Positions 50,705-58,622 of a stretch of 64,000 bases of DNA are shown here, piece after piece. The notes below the pieces were generated by a model that was not told where the DNA came from, did no database searches, and worked only from the letters and a program-made list of their open reading frames with translations. The position numbers were made by a program, and so were the translations under genes. Source of the DNA: Labilithrix sp. (lineage in GTDB: Bacteria; Myxococcota_A; Polyangia; Polyangiales; Polyangiaceae); the NCBI GenBank assembly GCA_019637225.1, contig JAHBWC010000014.1, positions 1-64,000 of the forward strand. Direction: 5' to 3'. The number at the start of each line of letters is the position of its first letter. Position 1 is the first letter of the stretch.

Positions 50705-51267
50705 CGCCCGGCGCCGCCCGCGCCTTCGCCGCCCGCGCCTTCGCCTGTCGCGCCTTCGCCGCCCGCGCCCGCGGCGCTCGCGTCGTGCGACGGACGCGTC
50801 CAGTGTCCACTTCGGCCGCCGCGCTTCTCGAGCAGCTCGACGTCGAACGACATGCCGCGATCGGCCGCCTTGAGCATGTCGTAGAGGGTCAGCGCGGCGG
50901 CGCTCGCCGCGACCATCGCCTCCATCTCGACGCCGGTGCGGTCGCGCGCTTCGGCGGTCGCATCGACGATCGCGGCGCCGTCCTCGAGGCGTATCGCCAC
51001 CTCGACGCGCGTGAGGTGCACCGCGTGGCAGAGCGGGATGAGCTGCGGCGTGAGCTTCGAGGCTTGGATGCCGGCGATGCGCGCCGCGGCGAGCACGTCA
51101 CCCTTCGGCGTCTCGCCGAGAGAGAGCGCGCGAAAGGTCGCCTCGGTCATGCGCACACGGGCGCGTGCGGTCGCCCGTCGTGTCGTGACGTCTTTCTCGC
51201 CGACGTCGACCATGTGCGCATGGCCTTCGCCGGTGAGGTGCGTGAGCGTGATGCCTTTTTTCGTCAT
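50701..51267 (-). CDS. moaC: cyclic pyranopterin monophosphate synthase
   Basis: 188 residues. Family signatures: LTHLTGEGHAHMVDVGEKDVTTRRATARA, GIQASKLTPQLIPLCHAVHLT, DATAEARDRTGVEMEAMVAASAAALTLYDMLKAADRGM (as consecutive short motifs; catalytic Lys and Asp/His included). It converts MoaA's product to cPMP. The last 25 residues are a Gly/Ala/Glu repeat encoded by a 15-bp minisatellite, absent from typical MoaC. moaE overlaps its 3' end, and moeA lies 15 bp upstream. Confidence 0.95.
   Translation of the reverse strand: MTKKGITLTHLTGEGHAHMVDVGEKDVTTRRATARARVRMTEATFRALSLGETPKGDVLAAARIAGIQASKLTPQLIPLCHAVHLTRVEVAIRLEDGAAIVDATAEARDRTGVEMEAMVAASAAALTLYDMLKAADRGMSFDVELLEKRGGRSGHWTRPSHDASAAGAGGEGATGEGAGGEGAGGAGR
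50714..50770. repeat. 15-bp minisatellite in the moaC 3' end
   Basis: Nearly four tandem copies of CCGCCCGCGCCTTCG (third copy diverged), in frame, encoding Glu-Gly-Ala-Gly-Gly-type repeats at the MoaC C-terminus. Confidence 0.8.
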
Positions 51268-51282
51268 CTGCTGGAGCCTCGA

Positions 51283-52548
51283 TCAGGCAGAGAGATCGCT
51301 CAGGAGGAGGACGTCGACCTCGGCGCCCGCGGGGACGCCGTTCGATTCCGCTGGAATGAACACGAGCGCGTCGGAGTGCGCCGTCGCGGTCACCGCGCCG
51401 CTCGCCTGGTTGCCGTGCGTGGTCACAGTAAGCTGCCCGTCCTCGGCGTGGGTCACGGTCGCCCGCGCGAGCTCCAGCCGACCGGGATCGTGCACGTGCG
51501 CGCGCGTCATGCGCGCGCGAAGCCGGGCGGGAAACGGACGCGCGTCGCCCTGGAGCGCCCGCAGGAGCGGCACGCCGAAGAGCGCGAATGTGACGATGGC
51601 GCTCGCGGGGTTGCCCGGAAGACCGAGGACGATCGCGTCGCGCCGTCCGCTGCGCGCGAAGCGCCCGACCGCGAGCGGCTTGCCGGGCTTCATCGCGACG
51701 CGCCAGAAGTCGAGCGTCACGCCCACGGCCTCGAGCGCCGGGCGGACGAGGTCGTGATCGCCGACGCTCACGCCGCCGATCGTGACGACGACGTCGGACT
51801 CCTCGAGCGCGGCCGCGAACGCGCGCTCGGTCGCGGCGCGCTCGTCGCGGACGAAGGGCAGGGCGCGCGCGCGGGCGCCGGCGCGGCGCGCCATCGCGCG
51901 GAGGACCACGGTGTTCGACTCGGGGATCGTCCCCGGCACGGCGTCGGTCCCGGGGCGCCGGAGCTCGTCGCCCGTCGCGAGGATCGCGACCTCGGGTCGC
52001 CTCGTCACGGGGATCTCGGCGTCGTCGAGCGCCGCCGCGAGCGCGAGGTGCGCGGGCCGGAGCCGCGTCCCCTTCACGATCGCGGTCGCGCCCGCCGCGA
52101 GATCGGCGCCGCGGCGCCGGATGTTCTGCCCGGCGCGCGGCCGCGCGGTCAGCACGGCGACGTCGCCGTCGCGCGTGACGTTCTCCTGCATGACGACCGC
52201 GTCGGCGCCGGCGGGGACGGCGCCCCCGGTGAAGATGCGCATCGCCGCGCCCGCCTCGAGGGCGTCCGGCACGGCGCCCGTCCGGCTCTCGCCGCGGACG
52301 GGCAAGCGGAGGGGCGGCTCGCCCTCGAGGTCACGCGTGCGGACGGCGTAGCCGTCCATGGCGCTGTAGTCGAAGCCCGGCAGATCCGCGCGCGCGACGA
52401 GGTCGTCGGCGAGCACGCGACCGTCGAGGTCTTCGATCGCGACGCGCTCCACCTCGAGCGTGGGCGTCCCGAGGGCGAGGATGCGCGCGAGGGCTTCTTC
52501 GAACCGGAGCACGCGAAACGCGTACCACACGCCCGAGGGCCTCGTCAC
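51283..52548 (-). CDS. moeA: molybdopterin molybdenumtransferase
   Basis: About 421 residues; an internal GTG at 52512 (VLRFEEALARIL) would remove a short, non-conserved beginning. MoeA signatures are all present: DYSAMDGYAVR, RIFTGGAVPAGADAVVMQE, RRRGADLAAGA, ATGDELRRPG, GTIPESNTVVLRAM, GGVSVGDHDLV and the C-terminal LGLPGNPASAIVTF. It inserts molybdate into adenylated molybdopterin. It heads the moeA-moaC-moaE run, with moaC starting 15 bp downstream. No molybdate transporter or mobA was seen in the window. Confidence 0.94.
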   Translation of the reverse strand: MTRPSGVWYAFRVLRFEEALARILALGTPTLEVERVAIEDLDGRVLADDLVARADLPGFDYSAMDGYAVRTRDLEGEPPLRLPVRGESRTGAVPDALEAGAAMRIFTGGAVPAGADAVVMQENVTRDGDVAVLTARPRAGQNIRRRGADLAAGATAIVKGTRLRPAHLALAAALDDAEIPVTRRPEVAILATGDELRRPGTDAVPGTIPESNTVVLRAMARRAGARARALPFVRDERAATERAFAAALEESDVVVTIGGVSVGDHDLVRPALEAVGVTLDFWRVAMKPGKPLAVGRFARSGRRDAIVLGLPGNPASAIVTFALFGVPLLRALQGDARPFPARLRARMTRAHVHDPGRLELARATVTHAEDGQLTVTTHGNQASGAVTATAHSDALVFIPAESNGVPAGAEVDVLLLSDLSA

Positions 52549-52579
52549 GGGAGGCGGGGGAGCGCGCCCTGCCGCAGCC

Positions 52580-53533
52580 TCACAGCTCGTCGTCGGTGAA
52601 GGCGAGGACCTCGGCGATCGAGCGCGTCCCGCACGCGAGGGCGACGAGGCGGTCGAAGCCGATCGCGTTGCCCCCCGCCGCGGGCATCCCGCGCGCGAGC
52701 GCCTCGAGGAAGCGCTCGTCGATGGGGTAGACCGGCTTGCCCGCGGCCGCGCGCGCCGCCTGGTCGCGCTCGAAGCGCGCCCGCTGCTCGGCCGCGTCGG
52801 TGAGCTCGCCGAAGCCGTTGCACAGCTCGACGCCGGCGACGTAGAGCTCGAAGCGCTCGGCGACGCGCGGATCGCCCGGCTTCTTGCGCGCGAGCGAGGC
52901 CTGCGACGCCGGGTACTCGGTGACGAAGACGCCGCGATCGAGCGCCGCGAGGGCGGGCTCGACCTCGAAGGCGAGCTTCTCGAAGAACGCGTCCTCGTCG
53001 CGGTCGGCGAGGCGGAGCGTCTCGTCCGGCGCCGTGCCGGCGAAGCGCTCGAACGCGTCGAGGAGCGTGAGGCGCGGCAGGGGGGGGCGAACGTCGATCG
53101 TCCGCCCGTCGATCGACACGAAGCCGCCGGTGACGCGCGCGACGAGCTGCTCGGTGTCGCGCATCACCGCCTCGACCCCGGCGTGCGGGCGGTAAAACTC
53201 GAGGATGGTGAACTCCGGGTTGTGCCGCTCGCCGAGCTCACCCGCGCGGAAGGCGCGCGTGATCTGGAAGATGCGACCGTGCCCCGCCGCGAGCATGCGC
53301 TTCATCTGGTACTCGGGCGAGGTCGAGAGGAAGCGCTTCGAGGGCGCGGCGCCGCCCTTCACTCCCGTCGGGACGGTCTCGAACGCGTCGAGGTGCAGAT
53401 CGAGCCCGGGCGACGGGATCGCGATCGGGGTCTCCACCTCGAGGTAGCCGCGCGAGGCGAAGAAGGCGCGCGTCGCCTCGAGCGCTCGCGCGCGCGCGGC
53501 GAGCAGCTTCTCCGGCCCCCGAGGGGTCGTCAC
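52580..53533 (-). CDS. epmA: EF-P lysine ligase (EpmA/GenX/PoxA type)
   Basis: 317 residues, the size of a class II lysyl-tRNA synthetase catalytic core without the anticodon-binding domain. Motif 2 is RIFQITRAFRAGELGERHNPEFTILEFYRP and motif 3 GNAIGFDRLVAL; STSPEYQMKRML is typical of EpmA/PoxA. It attaches beta-lysine to elongation factor P; the partner EF-P and EpmB genes are not in the window. Its start overlaps the stop of the upstream TetR gene by 4 bp, which is odd and suggests that this regulator and epmA are cotranscribed. Confidence 0.92.
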   Translation of the reverse strand: MTTPRGPEKLLAARARALEATRAFFASRGYLEVETPIAIPSPGLDLHLDAFETVPTGVKGGAAPSKRFLSTSPEYQMKRMLAAGHGRIFQITRAFRAGELGERHNPEFTILEFYRPHAGVEAVMRDTEQLVARVTGGFVSIDGRTIDVRPPLPRLTLLDAFERFAGTAPDETLRLADRDEDAFFEKLAFEVEPALAALDRGVFVTEYPASQASLARKKPGDPRVAERFELYVAGVELCNGFGELTDAAEQRARFERDQAARAAAGKPVYPIDERFLEALARGMPAAGGNAIGFDRLVALACGTRSIAEVLAFTDDEL

Positions 53534-54255
53534 GGCGCGAGGCCGCGGAGGAGCACGTCGGCGAGCTGACCTGCGGCGCGGCCGAGCGCGCCTTGCTCGG
53601 CGCGGCCGAGCGCCCAGGTGAGCGTGATGCCGTCGAGCGCGCCGAAGATCGCGCGCGCCGCGATGTGAGGCGAGACGTCCTGCCGGAACGCGCCCGTCGC
53701 CTGGCCCTCGGCGATGATCTTCGCGATCGCGTCGAGGTACGCGTTGAAGTGAGGCGCCGCGAACTCCTTCATCAGGCGCGTCGACTGGCGGAGGATGACC
53801 GTGATGACCTCGGCGAGGTCGCGCTCGCCCTCGAGCAGCCCGAGCTGCATGTCGATGATCGCGCGGAGGCGCGCCGGCGCGTCGGGCTTCTTCGGCAGCT
53901 CCTCGCGCATGAACGAGAGCAGCTTGCTCACGCGGTCCTCGAAGAGCGAGAAGAGCAGCTCCTCCTTCGATTCGAAGTAGAGGTAGATCGTCCCGTCCGC
54001 GACGCCGGCCGCCTTGGCGACCTCGCTCACGCGCGTGGCGTGGAAGCCGCTCTGGGCGAAGACCTTCACGGCGGCCCTGAGGATGCGATCGCGCTTGTCG
54101 CCGGCGCGCCGGCGCTTGTCGCCGTCGCCCTTGCGGGTCGCGGCGCGCTCGCCATTGCCCTTGGCGCGGGCGGCCGGGCGGTCTTGCGGCGGCCGTGCGT
54201 CGTCCCTTCCGCGGCTGGCGCGGCGCCGGCGCAAACTGAGTGAGGATTCACTCAT
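53530..54255 (-). CDS. TetR family regulator, FadR-like
   Basis: 241 residues. A long Arg/Lys-rich N-terminal arm (about 50 residues) precedes the HTH KRDRILRAAVKVFAQSGFHATRVSEVAKAAGVADGTIYLYFESKEELL (about 54-100). The ligand domain has VITVILRQSTRLMKEFAAPHFNAYLDAIAKIIAEGQATGAFRQDVSPHIAARAIFGALDGITLTWAL, which follows the Bacillus FadR/YsiA acyl-CoA sensor closely. A palindrome TGAGTGA-GGAT-TCACTCA overlaps the start codon. It is the first gene of the tetR-epmA unit. Acyl-CoA control of a translation factor modifier is inferred from this layout. Confidence 0.88.
   Translation of the reverse strand: MSESSLSLRRRRASRGRDDARPPQDRPAARAKGNGERAATRKGDGDKRRRAGDKRDRILRAAVKVFAQSGFHATRVSEVAKAAGVADGTIYLYFESKEELLFSLFEDRVSKLLSFMREELPKKPDAPARLRAIIDMQLGLLEGERDLAEVITVILRQSTRLMKEFAAPHFNAYLDAIAKIIAEGQATGAFRQDVSPHIAARAIFGALDGITLTWALGRAEQGALGRAAGQLADVLLRGLAP
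54237..54254. promoter_or_regulatory. operator-like palindrome over the FadR-like tetR start
   Basis: TGAGTGA-GGAT-TCACTCA, perfect 7-bp arms that include two bases of the ATG. With flanking bases it reads CTGAATGAGTGA on the minus strand, close to the TGAATGA half-site of Bacillus FadR operators. Confidence 0.6.
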
Positions 54256-54337
54256 TCAGTGCCGAGGTACCAAACGGCCGCGCCGGGGTCAACCTCGCGT
54301 CCGGAGCCGCGTTCCTTCGGGGCGGGGCGGTCCGCCG

Positions 54338-54601
54338 TCAGCGCGCGGCGGCCATCTCGAGCATGCGCTCGGCGAACGCCCCGATCTGGCTGCCCATCCA
54401 GGGGCCGAGCACGACCAGGGCGGCGACGACCGCGAGCAGCCGCGGCAGGTGGGCGATCGTCGGGTCCTGGATCTGCGAGGCCGCCTGGAACGCGGCGACG
54501 ATGAGCCCGACGACGGCCGCGACCGCGAGCACGGGCAGGGCGACCGCCACCGACAGCAAGAGGGCGTTCTGCGCCTGCTCGAGCAGCGCGGCAGGCGACA
54601 C
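54338..54601 (-). CDS. FliQ/SctS-family export gate protein (isolated)
   Basis: 87 residues from the GTG at 54601 (AAGGGG 6 nt upstream), the length of FliQ/SctS. Two hydrophobic helices surround the conserved FQAASQIQDPTIAHLPRLLAV loop, and the second helix ends LVVLGPWMGSQI, both diagnostic of the FliQ/SctS inner-membrane export apparatus. This subunit normally assembles with SctR and SctT in a type III secretion or flagellar gate. No other T3SS or flagellar gene lies in the window; the neighbours are a lipoprotein and pgsA. It could be part of a scattered T3SS or an orphan. Confidence 0.86.
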   Translation of the reverse strand: MSPAALLEQAQNALLLSVAVALPVLAVAAVVGLIVAAFQAASQIQDPTIAHLPRLLAVVAALVVLGPWMGSQIGAFAERMLEMAAAR

Positions 54602-54612
54602 GCGCGCGCCCC

Positions 54613-54999
54613 TTAGCCCGCGTCCCCGGCGTCCGCGTCGGGGGACGCGTCGGCGTCGGGCGTCGATGCGTCTTGGGTGGGCGGCGGGCCGGTGTCCGCG
54701 GGCGTCGCGGCGTCGCCGACGACCGTCGTCGGGGCGATGCAGGCCGGGTGCGTCGCCTTCGAGCGGTCGCGCGGGCAGCAGCGCTCGGCCGTCTTGTCCC
54801 TCAGCTGATCGGCCGGATAACAGGAGAGGCCCTCGTCGGACTTGCAGTCGTCGTCGCCGTTCAGGATCTCGCAGCGCTCGCCTTCGCCCTGGTTCGAGCA
54901 CGCGGCCACGGCGGCGGTGAGGCCGCCGACGATGAGGAAGAGCGCGGCGCCCATGCGCCAGCGCATCGCGCGCGGGGTGGGGGACGAAGGGCGTTTCAC
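54613..54999 (-). CDS. small cysteine-rich lipoprotein
   Basis: About 128 residues from the GTG at 54999 (AAGG 4 nt upstream); an ATG at 54966 would give a shorter n-region. Signal RMGAALFLIVGGLTAAVAAC carries the predicted lipidated cysteine. The mature part has several cysteines (GERCEILNGDDDCKSDEGLSCYPADQLRDKTAERCC) likely paired outside the cytoplasm, then a Pro/Asp/Ala tail of the kind that here usually precedes a domain but ends the protein. No family recognised. Adjacent to the SctS gene, 11 bp apart, and possibly cotranscribed. Confidence 0.7.
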   Translation of the reverse strand: MKRPSSPTPRAMRWRMGAALFLIVGGLTAAVAACSNQGEGERCEILNGDDDCKSDEGLSCYPADQLRDKTAERCCPRDRSKATHPACIAPTTVVGDAATPADTGPPPTQDASTPDADASPDADAGDAG

Positions 55000-55119
55000 G
55001 CCACCTTGATGGCACGGAAGCTCGCGACCTGGCAAGCGGCAACTCGGCGCCGTCGGCCCGCTGGCTCCAGAGTGGTCGGCCGGCCGGCGGTCGGCGGCCC
55101 AGCGCCGCCGGCGCGGCGC

Positions 55120-55785
55120 TCAGAGCGAGCGCGTGCTCTCGTCGGAGCGGAGCTTTTCCTTCTTCGCCTCGACCGCATCGGAGAACAGCGAGAGGTACTG
55201 CGCCGCGCTCGCCACCGAGAAGACGAGCGAGAGGTAGACGAGCACGCGTCCGACCGCTGCGAGATCGACGACGCCGAGATCGAGCCCGAGATAGGAGAGG
55301 TGGTAGGGGTAACCCGAGAGGAGCACGATGATGCCGAGCATCTGCAGCGCGGTCTTCGTCTTGCCTTCCTGGCCTGCGGAGATGATGACGCCCTCGCTCG
55401 CGGCGACGCTCCGGAGCGACGTCACGCTGAACTCGCGCGCGAGAAGGACGATCACCGCCCACGCCGGCATGCGATCCATCTTCACCATCCAGACGAGGCA
55501 AGCCATGACGATGAGCTTGTCCGCCAGCGGATCGATGAGCTTGCCGAGCACGCTCACGACCCCGAGCTTGCGCGCGAGGTAGCCGTCGAGGACGTCGGTG
55601 ATGGCGGCGGCCGTGAAGACGAGCGCCGCCCAGAACCCCGACCGCGGGGTGTCTTGATCGAGGAACCACAAGCAGAGCGGGATCATCGCGATCCGGCCCA
55701 TCGTCAGCAGGTTCGGGATGTTGAACGCGTCTTGACGGAGCGACTGGCGACGCTCTGCACGCGATCGGCTCGCGTCCTCGCTCAC
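55120..55785 (-). CDS. pgsA: CDP-diacylglycerol-glycerol-3-phosphate 3-phosphatidyltransferase
   Basis: 221 residues, GTG start at 55785. The CDP-alcohol phosphatidyltransferase motif is intact: DVLDGYLARKLGVVSVLGKLIDPLADK, that is D-G-x2-A-R-x8-G-x3-D-x3-D. The N-terminus NIPNLLTMGRIAMIPL is the PgsA signature. Four to six membrane spans. It makes phosphatidylglycerol phosphate in the inner membrane. The short charged ends (SEDASRSRAERRQ, EAKKEKLRSDESTRSL) are unusual but not disruptive. Confidence 0.94.
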   Translation of the reverse strand: MSEDASRSRAERRQSLRQDAFNIPNLLTMGRIAMIPLCLWFLDQDTPRSGFWAALVFTAAAITDVLDGYLARKLGVVSVLGKLIDPLADKLIVMACLVWMVKMDRMPAWAVIVLLAREFSVTSLRSVAASEGVIISAGQEGKTKTALQMLGIIVLLSGYPYHLSYLGLDLGVVDLAAVGRVLVYLSLVFSVASAAQYLSLFSDAVEAKKEKLRSDESTRSL

Positions 55786-55839
55786 CGGGCTTGTGTAGCC
55801 CTCCCTCGCGCCGGCGTCATCCTCGATCTTGACGCCTCG

Positions 55840-57750
55840 TCACGTGCTCGTGACGAGGACCTTGCCCTCGCCGGCGAAGCTGACGAGGCCGCGCTGACCG
55901 CACGGGGCGTCGCTCGGCGACAGGGCGCGCGGGACCAGGCGGCCGAACCAGCCGAAGATGACCTCGCGCCGCACGCTCAAGCTGCGATCGGGGCGCACCG
56001 CGAGCGTCAGGATCTCGCCGATCGCTTCGAGGAGCACCGAGCCGTCGCCGCGGAGTTGTACGACCTGGACCGACTCGCCCTCGCCCGTCGCCAGGCGGCC
56101 GTTCTCGAACGAGAGCCCGCCGCCGAAGCCGAGGAGCACGTCCTCGCGCGCGAAGCACATCTCGCCCCCGACGGCGAAGGCCGCGAGCTTCCGTCCGGGG
56201 CGCGCCGCGAGGACGAGCTGGCCGTCCCCCGAGGCGAGCACCATCGGGCTCGTGGCGCCGCCGAACGACTCGCCGCTCGACTTGCCCTTCACGCGGCGCT
56301 CGACGAGCCGCATCTCGAGCCCGCTCTGCTGCGCCCGGATCGACTCGAGGCGCGCGGCGAAGCCGATCTCGGCGGTCGTACGGACGAGCGCGAGGCCCGA
56401 CGCGTGGAGCGCGACGCCGGTGTCCGGGAATCGAACCGGGCCGGCCGCGCCGGGCGCCTCTGCCGCGCCGCCCGCGTGGGGAGCGTGCGGCGGGCCGGCG
56501 GCGGTCGGGCCGATCCCGAGCGGCGTGCTCGGCGCGACCGACGGCGCCTCGCTCGGCGCGCGCGCGAGCGTCTCCACCGGCGCCGGCGGGGGCGGCGCGC
56601 CGCTCGCCGGGGCGCCGAGCGGCGGCAGGAGCGTCCGTGTACTATGCACGTTCGGCTGCGCCTCGTGTGACTTCGCCGGTCCGAACGGGCTCGGCACGGC
56701 CACGACCGGATGACGCACGGACGGCGCCGGGACGATGCCGGCGTCGTCGAGCCCGATCGAAGGCGGGCGCTGCGACGGGATCCGTTCGAGCGCGGCGTAG
56801 TCGACCGCGCCCATCTCGTGCGCCGGCGGAGCGCCGACGGGCGCGATCAGCGTCGGCCTCCGGTTGAGCGACTGGCTGTGACCGAGCTGCGGGACCGAGG
56901 AGACGATCGGCGCTCCGTCGCGGGTGTCGGGCCTGCGCGTCTCGAGCCGCTCGGGGGCGCGATCGGGCGCCGTCCGCTCCGCCGCGCGCTCGCTCGCGCG
57001 GAGCTGTCCGAGCTCGTGTGGGCGCCAGCTCTGCGCCGCGCCGTCCTCGTTGCTACGCTCGCTCGTCGGCTCGGCGAGCGCGAACGAGAGCTCGCCCGCG
57101 TCGAGCTCCTGGTAGGCGGCGCCGGCGACCTCGCGCACCTCGCGCGTCGGCTGCGACTCCGCGGGGGCGAGCGGGATGATCGACGCGCCCTCGATCCGCG
57201 CCGACATGCGTCGCGCCATCTGGTGGTGGCCGCCCTGCGCGAAGGCGCGCTCGGCCTGGACGAGGTCGCCTACGCGCTCGCACGCGAGCCCGAGGTATCC
57301 CCACGCGCGCGAGTGCGTCGGGTTCTGGGCGAGCAGGTGCTCGAGGTCCTTTCGCGCGAGGTCGGGCTGCCCCGTCTTCAGGTAGCAGAGCGCCAGGTTC
57401 AGGAGCAGCGCCGTGTCGTTCGCGTTCTTGCGCCGGAGGGCCTCGTAGATCTGGATCGCGCGCGGGTAGAGGCCGAGGCGGAAGTAGACGACCGCGATGA
57501 GGTCCTGTCCCTTCGAGTCGCGCGGCTGGAGGTGGAGCGCGCGCTCGAGCTCTTCCTTCGCCTCGTGGACGCGGTTGTCCTGCAGGAGCTCGCTCCCGCG
57601 GTACAGGTGGAACAGGAAGTCCTCGTTCGAGGAGTCCGTCGGCTTGTCGGAGTCGCGCGTCAGTCCGATCGACGGCGTCTGCCGTCGTGTCTCGTACTCG
57701 AACGGCTCGTCGTGCGTGGACGTGCCCGGCGGCCCCTGGCTGTGACGCAT
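55840..57750 (-). CDS. TPR protein with C-terminal AIM24-like domain
   Basis: 636 residues. Residues 45-185 hold about four TPRs (LQDNRVHEAKEELERALHLQP, AIQIYEALRRKNANDTALLLNLALCYLKTGQPDLARKDLEHLL). A 230-residue Pro/Ala/Ser-rich linker follows, then from about 440 a beta-rich domain with DGQLVLAARPGRKLAAFAVGGEMCFAREDVLLGFGGGLSFENG, matching AIM24 (Pfam PF01987). Cytoplasmic, no signal. AIM24 domains of bacteria have no firm function; TPRs suggest a complex scaffold. The ATG is 13 nt after TAGGAT. The CPBP gene lies 16 bp upstream on the same strand. Confidence 0.84.
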   Translation of the reverse strand: MRHSQGPPGTSTHDEPFEYETRRQTPSIGLTRDSDKPTDSSNEDFLFHLYRGSELLQDNRVHEAKEELERALHLQPRDSKGQDLIAVVYFRLGLYPRAIQIYEALRRKNANDTALLLNLALCYLKTGQPDLARKDLEHLLAQNPTHSRAWGYLGLACERVGDLVQAERAFAQGGHHQMARRMSARIEGASIIPLAPAESQPTREVREVAGAAYQELDAGELSFALAEPTSERSNEDGAAQSWRPHELGQLRASERAAERTAPDRAPERLETRRPDTRDGAPIVSSVPQLGHSQSLNRRPTLIAPVGAPPAHEMGAVDYAALERIPSQRPPSIGLDDAGIVPAPSVRHPVVAVPSPFGPAKSHEAQPNVHSTRTLLPPLGAPASGAPPPPAPVETLARAPSEAPSVAPSTPLGIGPTAAGPPHAPHAGGAAEAPGAAGPVRFPDTGVALHASGLALVRTTAEIGFAARLESIRAQQSGLEMRLVERRVKGKSSGESFGGATSPMVLASGDGQLVLAARPGRKLAAFAVGGEMCFAREDVLLGFGGGLSFENGRLATGEGESVQVVQLRGDGSVLLEAIGEILTLAVRPDRSLSVRREVIFGWFGRLVPRALSPSDAPCGQRGLVSFAGEGKVLVTST

Positions 57751-57763
57751 CCTTCGGGACGGA

Positions 57764-57769
57764 ATCCTA
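57764..57769 (-). promoter_or_regulatory. -10-like hexamer TAGGAT before the TPR/AIM24 gene
   Basis: Minus-strand GGA-TAGGAT, 13 nt before the ATG at 57750. It overlaps the 3' end of the upstream CPBP gene. Confidence 0.4.
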
Positions 57770-58579
57770 TCCGACTCCGGCGGATCTTGGCGACATTCGC
57801 CGGGCCGTCCAGACGAGCGCGCCGACGCTGACCGGGACGAGCGCGACGACGGCGGCCGTCCCGGCGAGCCAGCCGCTCCCGCCGCCCCAGGTGTCGTCGG
57901 CGATCTGCGCGTGCACGAGGCCGCCGGAGAGCAACGTCCCGATGGTCCACCGGAACGTGGCGTGCGCCGCCCAAGGCTGCCAGGCGCCGCCGTCGCGGAT
58001 CCAGAGCGCGCCGAAGAGCATCCCGAGGAGCAGCGCGACGAACACGGTTCGCGCGGTCGCGTCGCTCCGGCCGAGCGCGGCGCCCGCGGAGGTCACGCCG
58101 CACGCCACGACGCGGCCGAGCGCGGGCACCGAGCCGCCGAGCGCCCGCAGCGTGATTCCGTGCAGCAGGAGCTCGTCACGCCAGGCGTGGATCCCCGCCG
58201 TCGCGAACCCGAGCACGAGGACCGAGGCTTCGACCTGCGAAACGGCCGGTCCGAGCGTCGCCGCGTGCGTCGCCGCGAGGGTCGCGAAGACGATGCCCGC
58301 GACGGCGAGGCCGACCGCGGCGCCGGCGGCCGCGCGGCGCGCGATGGCGGCGCCGGTCGTCGGCTTGCTCGGATCGCTCCAGGCGACGCCGAGGCGTGAG
58401 CTCCCCCACTCGACGAGCACGGCCTGCCCGACGGCGCCCGCCATCGACTGGGCCTCGAGGAAGATCTCGACGGCGCGGCAGCCCGCGGCGAGGACGAGGC
58501 CCCAGGCGGCGACGTCGAAGCGGACGCCTCGCGCCTCGTCTCGGGGCGGCTTGTCCTTGACCTTCGCGGGCTTCTCCAT
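57767..58579 (-). CDS. CPBP-family intramembrane protease-like protein
   Basis: 270 residues from the ATG at 58579; the longer frame upstream has no coding character. After a basic N-terminus come about seven membrane spans. The CPBP (CAAX protease and bacteriocin-processing) motif 1 is WRDELLLHGITLRAL, with Asp-Glu in place of Glu-Glu, then FVALLLGMLFGALW and WAAHATFRW as motifs 2 and 3 with the metal-binding histidine. Some catalytic residues are conservative replacements, so activity is uncertain. It may process or protect against a peptide. A GCTCTA/TAGAGC hexamer is 10 nt before the ATG. Confidence 0.75.
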   Translation of the reverse strand: MEKPAKVKDKPPRDEARGVRFDVAAWGLVLAAGCRAVEIFLEAQSMAGAVGQAVLVEWGSSRLGVAWSDPSKPTTGAAIARRAAAGAAVGLAVAGIVFATLAATHAATLGPAVSQVEASVLVLGFATAGIHAWRDELLLHGITLRALGGSVPALGRVVACGVTSAGAALGRSDATARTVFVALLLGMLFGALWIRDGGAWQPWAAHATFRWTIGTLLSGGLVHAQIADDTWGGGSGWLAGTAAVVALVPVSVGALVWTARRMSPRSAGVG

Positions 58580-58601
58580 CGCAGACGGTGCTCTAGCGTC
58601 T

Positions 58602-58617
58602 CGAGTCCGTGGACTCG
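58602..58617. terminator. inverted repeat after the desulfhydrase gene
   Basis: CGAGTCC-GT-GGACTCG, perfect 7-bp arms, 6 bp past the desulfhydrase stop codon (minus strand) and 23 bp before the CPBP start. A terminator stem or an operator. Confidence 0.4.
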
Positions 58618-58622
58618 GGACA

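Noticed and set aside
54338-55035. Type III secretion gene cluster.
   Set aside because: Only the FliQ/SctS homologue is recognisable; neighbours are a lipoprotein gene and pgsA.
56420-56445. A tRNA-like T-arm, CCCGGTTCGATTCCCGG, on the minus strand.
   Set aside because: It lies inside the TPR/AIM24 coding sequence, the stem has a mismatch, and no D-arm, anticodon arm or acceptor stem can be folded around it.
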